Of a stretch of 64,000 nucleotides of DNA, positions 13,490 to 25,715 are shown one piece after another (positions within the stretch are counted from its first letter, which is position 1; every line of letters starts with the position of its first letter). The notes below the pieces were generated by a model that was not told where the DNA came from, searched no databases, and saw only the letters and a list, made by a program, of their open reading frames with translations. The stretch lies in assembly GCF_030463565.1 (NCBI RefSeq), contig NC_134643.1, positions 40,400,221 to 40,464,220 of the forward strand. The letters are read 5' to 3'. The translations under genes were made by a program, and so were the position numbers. The DNA is from Pelecanus crispus. Its lineage: Eukaryota > Chordata > Aves > Pelecaniformes > Pelecanidae.

Positions 13490-14310
13490 CAAATGAGTGG
13501 TAGCACTTTCAGATCTGAGAACAGCAAATGCAATAGCTGTCATTAAGAAAGGGAGAAATAACAAGCAAGGCAGATAGAGACGTGTTATCTGACAAGAGTG
13601 GTGTGCAAGGCTTTAGAACAAAATAATCAACCATTAAAGACAAGGGAGAGGAAGAGTAAAATGCAGCCTGGGTTCAGTCAAAGGCAGATTGAAGTGAGAA
13701 GAACTTGATTTACTTGAGGATGGAATTAATAAAATGGGGAGAAATGTGACTGTGCAAGTGCCAGTCCAGGTATGTGGCTTCTAGTCAGAAGAATCTGGGA
13801 GGGCACCCTTTGGAGGAGGAGAACAACCCCATGGTGCCACTGCTTATCACAGGAACCATCAAGGCAATGCTGCAATGAAAATGGATGCTGTGAAGGTTAA
13901 CTGGGCAAGGTATTTCCAGAAGAGGGAGGAAGGCAATAATGCCAATGAACAGTTGTGGGTTAACTCTGTGCTATATAGATGAGTTCAAACTAGAAATGGT
14001 CCAGACAAGTAGAAAGCTCCTGTTTTATAAAAGAAGTCTAGGGGAGTTTGGCTTGTTCAACTTCAGAAAAACAAAGGCTGAGAGAAGATGTAATTGTTAT
14101 CTGAACTACATTAGAGTGGGAAAACAGCAAATTCAGTAAGTCATGTAAGCTAACAGAATAAACTGATACTGGATGAAATGGCTACAAACTGGCCATGGGT
14201 AAATTTAGACCAAAAGACAGAAGACTTCTGGCAATCAGAGCATGAGATTCAGGAACAGCCTTCCCAAAAGAACAGGGAAAGCTTTATAGGTAATAAAACT
14301 TCTTTGAAGA
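13490..14310 (+). repeat. Ancient CR1-like LINE (turtle/crocodilian type)
   Basis: A heavily decayed plus-strand LINE. It shows blocks typical of old sauropsid CR1 families, such as 'gcaaggctttagaacaaa' with 'taatcaaccattaaagacaa', 'gggttcagtcaaaggcag', 'agaagaacttgattt', 'ggcttgttcaacttcag', 'aaacaaaggctgagagaaga', 'aaactggccatgggtaaatt' and 'cagagcatgagattcaggaa'. It is recognised from memory of family consensus; the subfamily was not determined. Confidence 0.65.
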
Positions 14311-17300
14311 ATCTCATTCCACCCCTGAGCTCAGTATCTGGTGGATGGAGCTGTACATTTTCCATTTACATTCTTAAAAGTGATCATTTACTTCAGTTGG
14401 TCTGGTGAGTGGCTGTCTTATTGCTAGTTCCAGGCAAACTGGATTTCCTGATTTTAGTACTGAGGAGTAAATGCTTGTTGTGCTTTCTTCCATCTGACTG
14501 GAGAACCATGGTGTTTCTTATAAAGTCACTTTTGTAGATGAACTGCAGTCTAGATGATTCTCTTATCTTCCATCTCATGAATGGGATTGAACTGATATCT
14601 TTAATGTCTTGTTTTAACCAGAGAGCATATTTTCTTATAACTCTCGTTTAAACCCTTTGCAATATTCCAATGTTTCCAAAAGTTGGAACAGACTCAGAAA
14701 ATCAATAGTGAAACCACATGCAGAAGTTACAACACCTTTCTGCTTCTTCTCAGTAGTCCTCATTCATGGATACCCTATATTCATTTTTGTTGCCATAGTA
14801 CAACATGGGCAGTTTTTTAACAATTCTTAAGTCTTTTTACAGTCACCAAAACACCCATCCCAGAATGTGGTTCTGGGAAATACTCTTTACTAGATTGTAG
14901 CCACCCAGCACATCAGCGTGCCCTTTTCCCTTCCATCTCTAAAACCTACCCCACTTGTTTTTTTCTGGAAAAAGTGCCAGGATCTTGCCTTCTGTGGTCC
15001 GAAAACAGATTGTGCTGAACATAGCTATCAGATGAGTGTGGTTTGTATCGGTGAAATATTTCCCTCAGTCATCCTTTGGTATCAGCAGGCCTTTTTGGGA
15101 GTACAGGGGATGCAAGCCAAAGTTGTTTGTCTCAGAGAGGCCAAGCCACTGACTCAAATCGTAGCCCTGCACCCAGTGCTGCACCCCCTCTTTGTAGCAA
15201 TTTATTAGCTATTTATTAGCCTGCAATTTTCTCCAAGCTTTGAATGCCCTTGGCTTTTCTCAAGTAGAATAGGAAACTTTTCTAAACCCCGCCAACATTT
15301 CACAGAGCGAGAAACCAGCCCCCATTCCCGCGCTGACATCAAAGTTGCCCCAAAACACCAGAAAAAGTCTGAAACTGAGAAATGGCGTGGCCGCCCCATC
15401 GCCATCCACATTGCAGCTCTCCTCCGCGCAGGGGAGGAAGCAGAGAGCAGGGGACCGTCCCAGGAGAGGAGCCGATGCCTGGTACCCGCCCAAGAAACTG
15501 AACTGATGGCTGGCGTGGGCTGCCCTTCTCCAGTCGCCACCGCAGTTGCCCGCTGGCTTGGGATTCACATCTGTAAGACCTGGGGTGGCGTTTTACGTTA
15601 AACACTCTTTCCCCTGCTGCGGGTAAAAAACAGGCTGCCTTTTCCACTGACAGCATGTGGTTTCTCATTCACAAAAAAAATTTTTTCCTCACATCTAGGA
15701 GACTCGATTGTAAATAGCTTTATCAAGTGACTAATTTACCGCACCTGTGGTTTACCTCTGTGAGCTTTCTTCATCACTTGGAAAGTGCTACTGGTTATTC
15801 CCTAATCATTGTACAGGAACAGAGAAAACATTTACACTGACACGACAAAATTTGTCTAGGAGACGTCAGTGGGTTCTTCACTTGTGGTTAGGGACAATGA
15901 GCTGGGCTGGCACAAACCACTTCTTCTTTCATGCAGGGAGGGAGAAAACAGGAAACAATAATACTTTATTAATGATGGACATGGGCTACCGAGCTTCATC
16001 TGTGATGATAAAACCACCATGGTGTATTTTGCTGCTAACTACTGCTCATTGAATCTTTAGAAGAAACAATAAAAACCCACTCTGCACCTTTGCTTCTTCA
16101 AGGAAGTTACTTCCGTCTCATCAGCTCGGTCAAAAGCATGGTTGCACCATGAGTGCCAAAACGACTTAAATGAGCAACACTGGAGGAAAGTGGAAGCAAA
16201 AGCATCAACCAGTTAATGTTGACAAATGATGCATGCTAATAAGCCCAAACCATGCTATTATGTCATGCGTCTAAAGGTCTTTGAGGCCTTAAAGAGAAGA
16301 AAAATATGATAATTGACTAAAAGGCTGTTTGGAAAACAAAACCAAACCTGCATACACCTCAAAGGAAAATTAAATTTTGTGTACCCAGATGACCCTGGCC
16401 CACCGGTGCTCACCAGTTAACTGCTTAAGCTCCAGACAAAATGTTTGTGGCATTCAGTTTGTTCAGCTCAGGTTTTGGTAGATCAGGAGACCTGATAAAT
16501 CACCTGCCTCCACGACTGGCTGCAGAAGTTTGGCTGGTGATGGGGTCCGAGGCCAAGGCAGACAGATAACACAGCTTCTGACCACAAGGTCAGGTAGCAT
16601 CCTAGTGAAGTTCTCTTCTTCTGTTTCTCAGGATGTCATGGCCAGTGATTTTGGGGAGAGTGTTGGAAGGTCCCCTATTTGCTGCTGCTGCAGAAGCACT
16701 GAGTGCGGCCCAAGGGAGTTTTCGCTGTGGCAGCTTTGGTCTAAAAGAAAAATTTTGGCTTCCACTGTGATGTCTGTGACAAGATTTCAGTGAAGCTCGT
16801 TAAACAAACTCCTGCAGATCTTCTTCAGTGGCAGAACCGCCTTTGCAGATTTCAACCTGTGCCTGGACAGAAAAAAGCTCAGCTTTTGATGCCACCACTT
16901 CAGCACCATGGGGTACTGCATCTGAGCATGTGCCTGAAAGATGCAGTCAAACTATATGATCCTCCTCCAAACTTACCCACAATTTTTGTGCATTGTTTAG
17001 AGAGGATCAATTGCCATTGAAGAACTCATTTCTGAGATAATTAAAAGAGCATAAAGTGAATACAGACCTTTCCAGAATCAGGATGGACTGCAGAAACAGC
17101 AAGAATCTCCCTATAAGGTCCCTCAGGTTTATTTTATGGAAATTAATTTTATCCTTTTCATGACAAACATTATGTTGCCCTTGCAGGTCCTGCCCCTACC
17201 GCTATCACAATTATAGACTACTTTGGACATTCTTTTTATACCAGTAATGAAATTAGTATCTGTATACAAACTCATTCAATCTCTAATTGAATTTCATTCT

Positions 17301-18340
17301 TTTCTCTGCAACTCCAGCTGCAGGAAGCTCCAATCCCTGCTGTCTTTAAACAGATTTTTTTATGTGCAAAATACAGCAACGCACTGAGGCTACAGCTGAG
17401 TGCCAAATGCTACAGGCTCCTCTACTCACCCATCATCACTATTCTTGTCCCACGATTCTGTGCCAGCTTCCTCTGGTTCCCTGTCCCTTTACGTGCCTTT
17501 TCTCACCAAACCATGTTAAATTTAGATTTTCTCAGGTTTTTATCTCTGAGAATTCAAAAATCAAGGAATGATAATCAAGTAGCTGTTATTACTTAAACAT
17601 TTTAGCATGGCATGTTCTTCCACTACTTTTCCAGGTTGCTGAGCCAGAAAGCTGCTTTCCCTGACCAGGAGGTGACACTTCTCTAAAAAGGGCATCATGA
17701 CCTGGGGTGAGGAGGGGAGGCACTCTGGGGCTAGCCAGAGTCAACGGTCAAGGAGCAGGGAGATCTGTGTGACCCTTTCATGGGTGACACAAGAAAAACC
17801 TCCCTGGTGGTGCCCATGCCGCAAGGAGAGAAGTGGGAGGAAGAGCAGGAGTGGGCTGGTTTCCACCCCAGGGCCTTGGACCAAAAGCCTCGGCATCACT
17901 GGCAAGGGGCCTGCAATCTTCTTCAGAAACATTACAAAAGAGAAAAGTCTGTGACTTTTCATCTGTCTTAATCGTATTTCAAAATTCATTTGACCCTTTC
18001 CTCTTGCAGTACTTGATGCTCTCCTGCAGTTTGTTATTCACCTTGCACAAAAGTTTTGTGGCCAGACAGTTGCTCATAGTTTTCCTTTCTACTATGTAAA
18101 AAAAGCCCCTTGCTCTTCAACTGCCCTTTTCACAGAGGCACTGACAACCAACAGTTACCGCAGGACTGTATTTGATTTAGTTACATCTGGACACAGATGT
18201 GGGTTTGAAAGGGTGAATGAGGGGCCACCGGGTGTGATGTGCATGGTTTGGTGACAGGACAGCATCTCTGCAGCTGCACAGTCCCACTGCTCACACTATG
18301 GCTGCATCCGCTCTGTAACACTTTGCCCTGTCCAGAAATG
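14311..18340. other. Gene-free stretch with one CpG-dense patch
   Basis: No exon recognised. It includes a locally CpG-rich patch at 15290-15620 and an open pair of plus-strand frames at 16530-17020 that match no family I know. Confidence 0.5.
15290..15620. other. Local CpG-rich patch
   Basis: Within AT-rich surroundings, this stretch of about 330 bp is clearly richer in G+C and retains many CpG dinucleotides (for example cccgcgctg, ggcgtggccgccccatcgcc, ctccgcgcagg). CpG retention suggests a small unmethylated or regulatory element, or a recent high-GC insertion. No promoter motif or exon is obvious. Confidence 0.4.
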
Positions 18341-18344
18341 ATGC

Positions 18345-18525
18345 AATGGCCCTTCCAAGTCAGCCTTCTATGGCTACTATTGGAGGTTTTCAAGATTTAA
18401 CTGGATAAAGCCCTGGGCATCCTGGTCTGACCTCCTGGTGGACCCTGCTTTGAGCAGGAGGTCAGACAACATACCTCCAGAGGCCCCTGACAGCCTCATT
18501 TACTCTGTGGCCCTGTGGCTTTATG
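18345..18525 (+). repeat. CR1 LINE 3' fragment
   Basis: Plus-strand CR1 end with 'tggaggttttcaagatttaa', 'ctggataaagccctgggcat', 'ctgctttgagcaggaggtca' and 'cctccagaggcccctgacag'. Terminal octamers are worn. Confidence 0.85.
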
Positions 18526-19924
18526 ACTGCTGCTGCACTTCAGAGCTGCAACCCCATCCACAGGAGTGAAAAAACATTAATGGTTTGCAGTTTAGCATTC
18601 AAACCTACTCCCGACATATGTCACCAGCATCTTTATTCCATGATACTCTCCCGCTTCACTCGATGGTATTATATTTCTATTACCTCCCTTTTCCCTCTGG
18701 CAATGCTCCTCAGACCTACTACCTGCCTTTATATTTCTGAATCTCTCCTTCACGAGAGCCAACAGAATAGGAATACCAAGCTAAATATTGATTTTTAAAT
18801 AAAAACTGAATTAAGATAAGACCATTCTCCACACATATTCCTGGACAGTGAGTCTCGCTCCCGCAGCTCAGCAGCTCCTGTCGGTTTTCAGGAGCAGGTA
18901 CCCCCATGGCAGTCATTATTTACAATACGAAGAAGCTAGAGATGGAGGAAGCTGCAGAGTGACCACAGCATGGCTGTGCAAGCGCTGCTGTAACCTTTCC
19001 ATTTCCATAACAGCACTGCCTGCCCATGCATCTTTTCTCTTCGCTGCCCTCTCCCATGGAACACCCCACAGTTGCTGAGGGGGAAGATGACTCAAGCGGT
19101 ACCTGTGCTTGGTGGCTACAGGGGGCTATTTTGGGAAGCATTGTATTAATTACTAGACCAAAAGTCCATGCATTTCACCTTTGGCCATGCGCATTTGCAG
19201 AGAGGAGGCCATTATTGCAGTCTCTAGAAATCGGTGTATGTTGTGGGCATGAAGAAGCAGTGACCAAATGGCCAAATCCAACACAAGTTACATAAATGTC
19301 CAAATCCCATTCTTATTCCCATGTTTCAGGAAAAATTACCTTCCTTCTAATGCTGTCTGAGGGAAACTATCCCAGCATTTGCTAAGGACTACATTATAAC
19401 ATCACCTCAGGGCTCCGGCTGAGATCATGAATTCACTGTAGATGGTTCTGGTTACAGCTGTAATTACTTCTTAAGGGATAGTCTCTGCTCTGAACATTTT
19501 GCTCTTCAGAGAAAAAAGCACTTTAGGAAAAATAGAGAAAATTTGTACATGGTCTTGTCTGTGATAGAAATTGTTGTCTTTGCTGACTGTTGCTGTATTA
19601 TTTACATAATGCCAAAACTGCATGTGCAGCTGCCACTTTCTGCTAGATCAGTGTTTTTCAAGAAGTTATGAGCTAGTGACAATTTCAATACACAGCCACA
19701 TATGTTTTTATTCTTCCTTTTGCAGTAACAGTCACAAATTACCTTTTTTTCCATGTAATAAGAGTCACTACTCCAAAAAGACCACAACACTGTGACAGGA
19801 CAAGCCACGCTAAGCAATAGTGACAACAATTAACACTATACAGGTATTAATTTCCTTCTGAGGATATCTGTATGCAAAGCAAAGATAAATTAACTTAGGC
19901 AAATAATTGATAGACAATTTTTCC

Positions 19925-20050
19925 ATTTGCCAAAGGGGAACAGTACCTTAATGAAGCAACTTGCCTATGGTCACATAGGAAGTCTGTAGTAAAACCAGGG
20001 ACTGAATTCATACCTGATTTATAACCCTAATCTTTGACTATATGCCCATC
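19925..20050 (+). repeat. Ancient MIR/L3-type relic
   Basis: Shows the conserved amniote core order: ttgccaaaggggaacagtac, gaagcaacttgcctatggtc acataggaagtc, aaaaccagggactgaattca and cctaatctttgac. This is the same kind of element as at 4055-4210 and 31695-31925. Confidence 0.6.
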
Positions 20051-20102
20051 TTTATTTCCTCGCATTTTTAATTTCAATTCTAAGTTTGTGGCAATTGAAT
20101 TT

Positions 20103-20122
20103 AAAAAAAAAAAAAAAAAAAA
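20103..20122 (+). repeat. A20 homopolymer
   Basis: Uninterrupted run of 20 adenines, with no adjacent retrocopy recognised. Confidence 0.95.
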
Positions 20123-20378
20123 GACTTCTAATCCAACTGCATATCTATCTCACTCTTCCATCCAATGAAACTGCTTATGAAACATGCTCTAACACATTCT
20201 CCATCAACTGAAGAGTCGGAAGTAAACTGGGACCAACATGAGTCTTGTTTTCTAAGAGTGACACCTAGAGTTTCATCTGAAAAATTAAAAAGCTTTCCTT
20301 TACTCATTCAGTTTTAAAAGGCAATAAGCTTTTGTCCATACCTATTACTTCAAATCATCAGTTAAATATATTTAGTAC

Positions 20379-20968
20379 TGTCCTGGTTTCAGCTGAGATA
20401 GAGTTAATTTTCTTCCTAGTAGCAGGCACAGTGCTGTGTTTTGGATTTAGTAGGAGAAGAAAGTTGATAACACACTGAAGTTCTAGTTGTTGCTAAGTAC
20501 TGCTTATGCTAGTCAAGGACTTTTCAGCTTCCCATGCTCTGCCAGGTGCACAAGAAACTGGGAGGGGGCACAGCCAGGACAGCTGATCCAAACTAGCCAA
20601 AGGGCTATTCCATACCATATGACATGCTCAGTATATAAGCTGGGGGGTGTTGGCTGGGGAGCAGCGATCGCTGCTCAGGAACTGTCTGGGTATCGGTCGG
20701 TGGGTGGTGAGCAATTGCATTGTGCATCACTTGCTTTGTATATCATTATTATTATTATTATTATTATCATCATCATCATCATTATCATTATTATATTGTT
20801 ATTATCATTACTATTTTACTTTATTTCAATTATTAAACTGTTCTTATCTCAACCCAGGAGTGTTTCTCACTCTTACTCCTCCAATTCTCTCCCCCATCCC
20901 ATCGGGGTAGGGGGAGTGAGCGAGCAGCTGCATGGTGCTTAGTTGCTGGCTGGGGCTAAACCACGACA
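20379..20968 (+). mobile_element. Solo LTR of an avian ERVL-type element
   Basis: A 590-bp LTR runs from TGTCCTGG to CCACGACA and is flanked by a perfect 5-bp target-site duplication AGTAC (20374-20378 and 20969-20973). It is a solo LTR: no internal retroviral sequence is attached, so the provirus was removed by LTR-LTR recombination. A TATA-like CAGTATATAAGC lies near 20629-20640 and an ATTAAA poly(A) signal near 20832-20837, in the order expected for U3 and R. Family identity is from memory of a common bird LTR type. A second copy lies at 44449-45050. Confidence 0.93.
20742..20820 (+). repeat. (ATT/ATC)n microsatellite inside the LTR
   Basis: Trinucleotide tract of ATT with an internal block of ATC units, between the TATA and poly(A) signal regions of the solo LTR. 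The opposite LTR copy carries a shorter related tract at about 44606-44645, so the tract is ancestral to the family and has changed length since. Confidence 0.85.
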
Positions 20969-20973
20969 AGTAC

Positions 20974-23900
20974 TAATCGTTTTGCTATGTTTTTGTGAAG
21001 ATACAACACAATATTTGTTGCTAAGTGGCCTGTATATGGCATCTCTCACTTACCGCAAGACTTAATGACCTTTATTTTGCAAGTGCCATATTTTGCCTTT
21101 CATTCAGGAGTGTTTAATTGCTTTGGAAATGTGATTTGGATTACTGCATGAAGGCATGCAGCATGTCCAGGGACTGACCCCCGGGAACACAGAGTGGCAG
21201 CCGGGCTTGCCCTTCCTCACCCCTCTGCCACAGGGCACCACACCAGTCACCAGGGAAGAAGGTGCTACTTGTGGGTTGATATGTAATTAGGTAAATCGCT
21301 TAAATCCAGCTGGAATCTGTAAAAATTAGCTATCTGATCCACTTAGACCCATTTCAAAGTTCACCTACCTCTTTGTGCATCTCCTGTGTACCTCTGCATC
21401 CCTTTGGAAAACAGGAAGCAGTGCTCATTTTGTGAAATTATTTTTAGCCATGGAGCTCATATCCACCTTCACACCTTAGCACAGCAGAAAACACAAATAA
21501 TCTGCACGCAATCATTGTAGACCACTTCTGGAGTTTTACTTTTTCAACTCTGAACATCCATGAGGGGAGAAAAAAGAAAAAAAAAACCCAAACAAAAAAA
21601 CCCTGAAAATCCCACTGACTGGATGTGGTGGCTCAGCAAAATTCCACAAGAAAAATCTTCAGCAACATGAATCACCTGAAAACATTGCCCATGGATCTTC
21701 TGAATTAAGCATGGAAGGTCTTCTGTTTGCAGGTGTCACTGGCTCCATTCTGCAGCAGAGAAGCAGCAGCCCCTCCTGTTCTCGCAGCCATGGGGGCCCC
21801 TGCACTGACCCCCCAGATCCCTGCTACTGCTCCCTGCCAGTGGAAAGGACTGGACAGTGACATCTGATGAAGGCTGGTGAGGCTGTGCCCACAGTCAATT
21901 CTCTATTCCATATACCAGAATTTGGACAAAAACCATTAAAACAGAAAGCAAACCTAAATCTCACAAACAAATGGATGAGCTGGGGGAAAAAATCCGCGAA
22001 AAAGGACACCATGTTAAATGAAAATTATATTAAATGCTCAAAAAAGAACACAATGTTAGATGTACCACCTTTGCCACTGTCCCTCTAGTTAACCATTTTG
22101 GTTTTAATTGAAAAAAAAATGCATGTTGAGTTGCAACCCCCTTGTGTTAGTTAGATATTCACCCCAAACCTGCAAGCTGTTGTTGAACATTGACTCCACA
22201 GGATGGTGGGACTTCACCACGGTTGTCCACCTACAGGGTGAATGTTTGAAACAATGGAGTTATGCTTTTACAGGTGAGCAAGCCTCCTAGGTATCATCTT
22301 ACTGTGTAAGGAGAGTGTTCCAAAACAGAAAAAAAAGGAAATTCAGTAAGGTCTAAATAATTTGCAGATGATTGCTCAGAGCCAGGAATGCTATGTTCAG
22401 ACTTTGTTTTATAATATAGTTTGCTCAAATAAAATACAATTGCCTGGTAAGGTACTGCAACAAAACCTGGTGTGTTGTGTACTGCAGGTCCCTCTAGTAA
22501 TAAAATAACAAATAATGAAATAATATAACATAACACTATTAATAAAACAGAGGACTAAATTACAGTCTCATTGCTAAACATGCAAGGCATTCAGCTGGAG
22601 CTGGTATTCCTCTGGAATAAGGGGCATACAGCAGCTTTCCTCACCTCGCCTGCTCCTTATATAACTCCGTGTGTCTTCTGGATTGGCAGGTCCCTGTCAA
22701 ATTTAAAATCACCATGTAGGATGGCACATGAGGTTTGTTGTCTCCCAGAGTAAGAAAGTATATGCATAAGAACTTTTTTTTTTTTTTGTCAGGCATATCT
22801 ATTATCCTTCATGAGGAACAGGTTTCAATTTATAGGGCCAGGGTATTAGGAACAATTTTAGCAGATGATACATTCCTCACTGGTTGGGTACTTTTATGTG
22901 GGTTTTTTTTGTTGTTGTTGGAGTTTTTTGAGAATTATTTACTGACTAGTTTTTATAGGACAGTTTGCAACTGAATTTATCTTACAAAATATTCTTACTC
23001 ATCTCTTTTACTCCTACCATGGTCACCTGGACAACCTGTTCCCAAGTTCTGTCCTTTCATGCCAATGGCTGAGGAAGCTGGAGATCAAAGATGATGTGAA
23101 AATGATACAGGTCAAAAAATATGAGCTCTATACAGGGAAGCTTTCAGTCACCATCTGACTAGTTATGTTAGACGTAACATTGATTTATTCATGCATCGTA
23201 TTTCCTTTTGTCTGCATAACTGATTTTCCATCTTCAGAAGAGTAATGAGAAATGGAATTTACCTGAGAATTGTCCATGGCAAACACTGTTGGATTTTTTC
23301 CTCCTTTAACAGTTCTTCAAGTCAGCCCTTCTTTTTACCAAACCTGTGAGATATACACAATCAGGTGAAATAACGGTAACAGAAGAAAATGCTCAGCATA
23401 CAGAAACTACCACATATGAACATTTCTTTACACAAGTATTCGACTAAAACATCTCCAGTGTTTATCCTAATGCATTAACAGGTGCACCTAGTCAGCTCCT
23501 CTGAACTGGGATGTTTAATATGTGATGACTGAAGTCAACACAGTGACATCAAAGGCCCCGGCAAAAGATGTGTACCAGTGCCGTGGCACTGAACTCCAGA
23601 ATACACTGAGCGCACAAAGTGCACGCTGTTATTGCTGTCCCAGCACCATAGTTAGTCACTGGTATTTCCCAAGAGCATCCACGATTTTAGTTTAACAGAC
23701 AAATGTCCTATATTTCAACATGTAACTAATATAATTCCTTGATGTTAACTGCTAGAATACAAAGCAAGAAAGGCAATAGTATGACAGGTCATTGCTTGTG
23801 CTGAAAGGCTCATGGTTTTATTCCACCTTTTTTCATATTAAATGTAAATATAAAGAAATTGCCTTGTATTCTCATTGAAGATAAGCCTTTGCATCTGTCT

Positions 23901-25053
23901 GAGATCGTTTGTTATATAAAGCACCAATGCTTAAAAATAGTGTATTGTCATCAGACGCTGCTGTTGCTGAGATTTGGCAGGTTCCCAAGATGGTGGAATC
24001 CTTCCTGTTTTTTTAACAAAGTAGAGAGTACTAATGAGTAACTTGCACGTTGCAATTTAAAGCTGCTTTTCTTTGGCTTTTGCCACAAGTGGTCAGTGGT
24101 GATGCAGTGTGTTGCAAAGCTATGGAGAAGTTGAAATAGAAAGCCAGCCATGCTCCAGGTCTCTGAGGCATCAGAAAGAACAAGTCACAGACAGTTTGTG
24201 GGCAGGGAGAGGTGAGGTGGTGTTGTAAGGAATGGCTGGAGTACGGGCTAGCACATAGCTCCGATCCCAGCAGAGAATCACAAGCTGGATTCACTCATAG
24301 CTTCACGCTTTCTCCCCTCCAGGATGCTGGGCAGCGATTTGCAAGTTTAAAAAAGAGATGATGCTCTTCTCTGTCCTCAACCCTCACCAGCCACTAACAA
24401 CTCACCTGGATGAAGATCAACAGCCCACTAGCAGCAGTGGCGGCCCTTCCATGGGTTCAAGAGTGGGGATAGCCAGGCTGCCTCCTACTGCTCTAGCTAC
24501 CACCCATGTGGGGACCCCAGAGAGTTTCTGAATGGTCCCTGAAGGAATAAAAACGAAGGTGTGCTGACCATAGCCTGTTCAGAGAGCATATGTAGTTGGA
24601 CCCTGAAATCAAAAGATCACCTGTCAGAGACCAACCACCACCCCTGGGCTGCAGAAGGCCACAACACCAAGGAGGAACTGGCTGAGGTTCAACACCCCTG
24701 ACATACGAGCACTATGAGAACTGAAATTTTGCAGAATCTCACCCCCGTGGAACTGCAAACATACTGATTGGGAATATTTTCATTGCCTAGATAGTTTCTT
24801 CTGGTAAATCTTTAAAAATGTGAGATAACCAGAACTCCATCTTCATTCTGTACTGTATGAAAGATATTTTGGAAACCACTACCATCATTTGAGTAACAAC
24901 TTCCCATAAATCTCTCTCAAACCATTTTGCAATCCTAGTCAAAGGCAATCCATTTATTGTGTTTTCTGCATTGTGTGATCTCATAGAAAGTGTATGACAC
25001 CTGAAGGTCATGCATGAGTCATAGACCAAAGTTTCAACATTAATTGGAATATG
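20974..25053. other. Gene-free stretch downstream of IL26
   Basis: About 4 kb between the solo LTR and the predicted IL26 poly(A) site. No exon is supported. It contains a T14 run at 22774-22787 and an A-rich patch near 21570-21604. Confidence 0.5.
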
Positions 25054-25059
25054 TTTATT
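25054..25059 (-). terminator. IL26: Predicted IL26 poly(A) signal AATAAA
   Basis: Seen as tttatt on the plus strand. It is the first canonical AATAAA downstream of the IL26 stop codon, giving a 3' UTR of about 570 nt. Another AATAAA at 24953-24958 is an alternative. Confidence 0.55.
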
Positions 25060-25628
25060 AGGGATCAGTTATTACCTTAAATTAATAATAATGATAAGCA
25101 GTATATAATTAATTTTCTTATTTATATGTAGAACGGCTTGTGTATATGTTATATAGGTATAAAAAAAAAGAAGTATAGCTTAGGGGAGGGATTTTCAAAA
25201 GTGGTCCTCGTTGCTTTGAATTGTAATCACACAGGGTGGCACTAGGCACGGCTAGATCGTTCACGTGGCACATGGGACATTGTATCTGATCCACACAGTA
25301 GCAGATTTCAAGTTACGCTCATGCAATGTGTCCGGGGGCTGCCTGCAAGGCAGCTGGCAGGCAGGCAGGCAGGATGAGAAGTACATTGTGCTGTAACTGC
25401 TCCGGAGGCTGCCCTCATGCTGCAGGACAGGTGTAGCTGCTATGCCAGGCCAACCATTTTCTTGAAAAATCCCTCTTTATGCCACTGTATTACAGAGGCT
25501 TTCCTTCAGTGGGACAGAGTTGCTGCCAAGCCCATTGAACATCCAGCTCTCAGTTGACTTTCAGGCCTTTTGGGTAAGAATCTGTTCTTAGAACAGAAGC
25601 AGTGTGTTGCCTGTCGCTTCCTTGTTCT

Positions 25629-25715
25629 TCATACGATGGTTTGTATGTAGGCCTGAATCCAGGGAAGGAGAATATCCAGCTCATGGATGGCCTTGTATAT
25701 TCCATTCTCTCCAAG
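25629..25715 (-). CDS. IL26: IL26 coding exon 5 and stop
   Basis: 87 bp, residues 143-170 plus TGA. The acceptor is TTGACAG|CTT. KAIHELDILLPWI is the family's C-terminal helix. Only 85 bp of intron separate it from exon 4. Confidence 0.95.
   Translation of the reverse strand, partial: LGENGIYKAIHELDILLPWIQAYIQTIV

Larger units (their letters stand above)
18526..20373. other. Gene-free stretch
   Basis: About 1.8 kb with no supported exon. It contains a MIR/L3-like relic (19925-20050) and an A20 run (20103-20122). Confidence 0.5.

Noticed and set aside
13939-14139. Plus-strand open frame containing RRCNC, the ending of chicken interferon-gamma
   Set aside because: It lies inside a decayed CR1-like LINE, on the opposite strand to the cytokine cluster, and nothing else in it resembles interferon-gamma. 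Coincidence.
16530-17020. Two consecutive plus-strand open frames (87 and 76 codons), possibly a processed pseudogene
   Set aside because: No family recognised, no poly(A) tail, and the two frames are separated by a stop. Kept only as unassigned sequence.
20487-20942. 151-codon open frame with a long isoleucine run
   Set aside because: It is translation of the solo LTR and its ATT/ATC microsatellite, not a protein gene.
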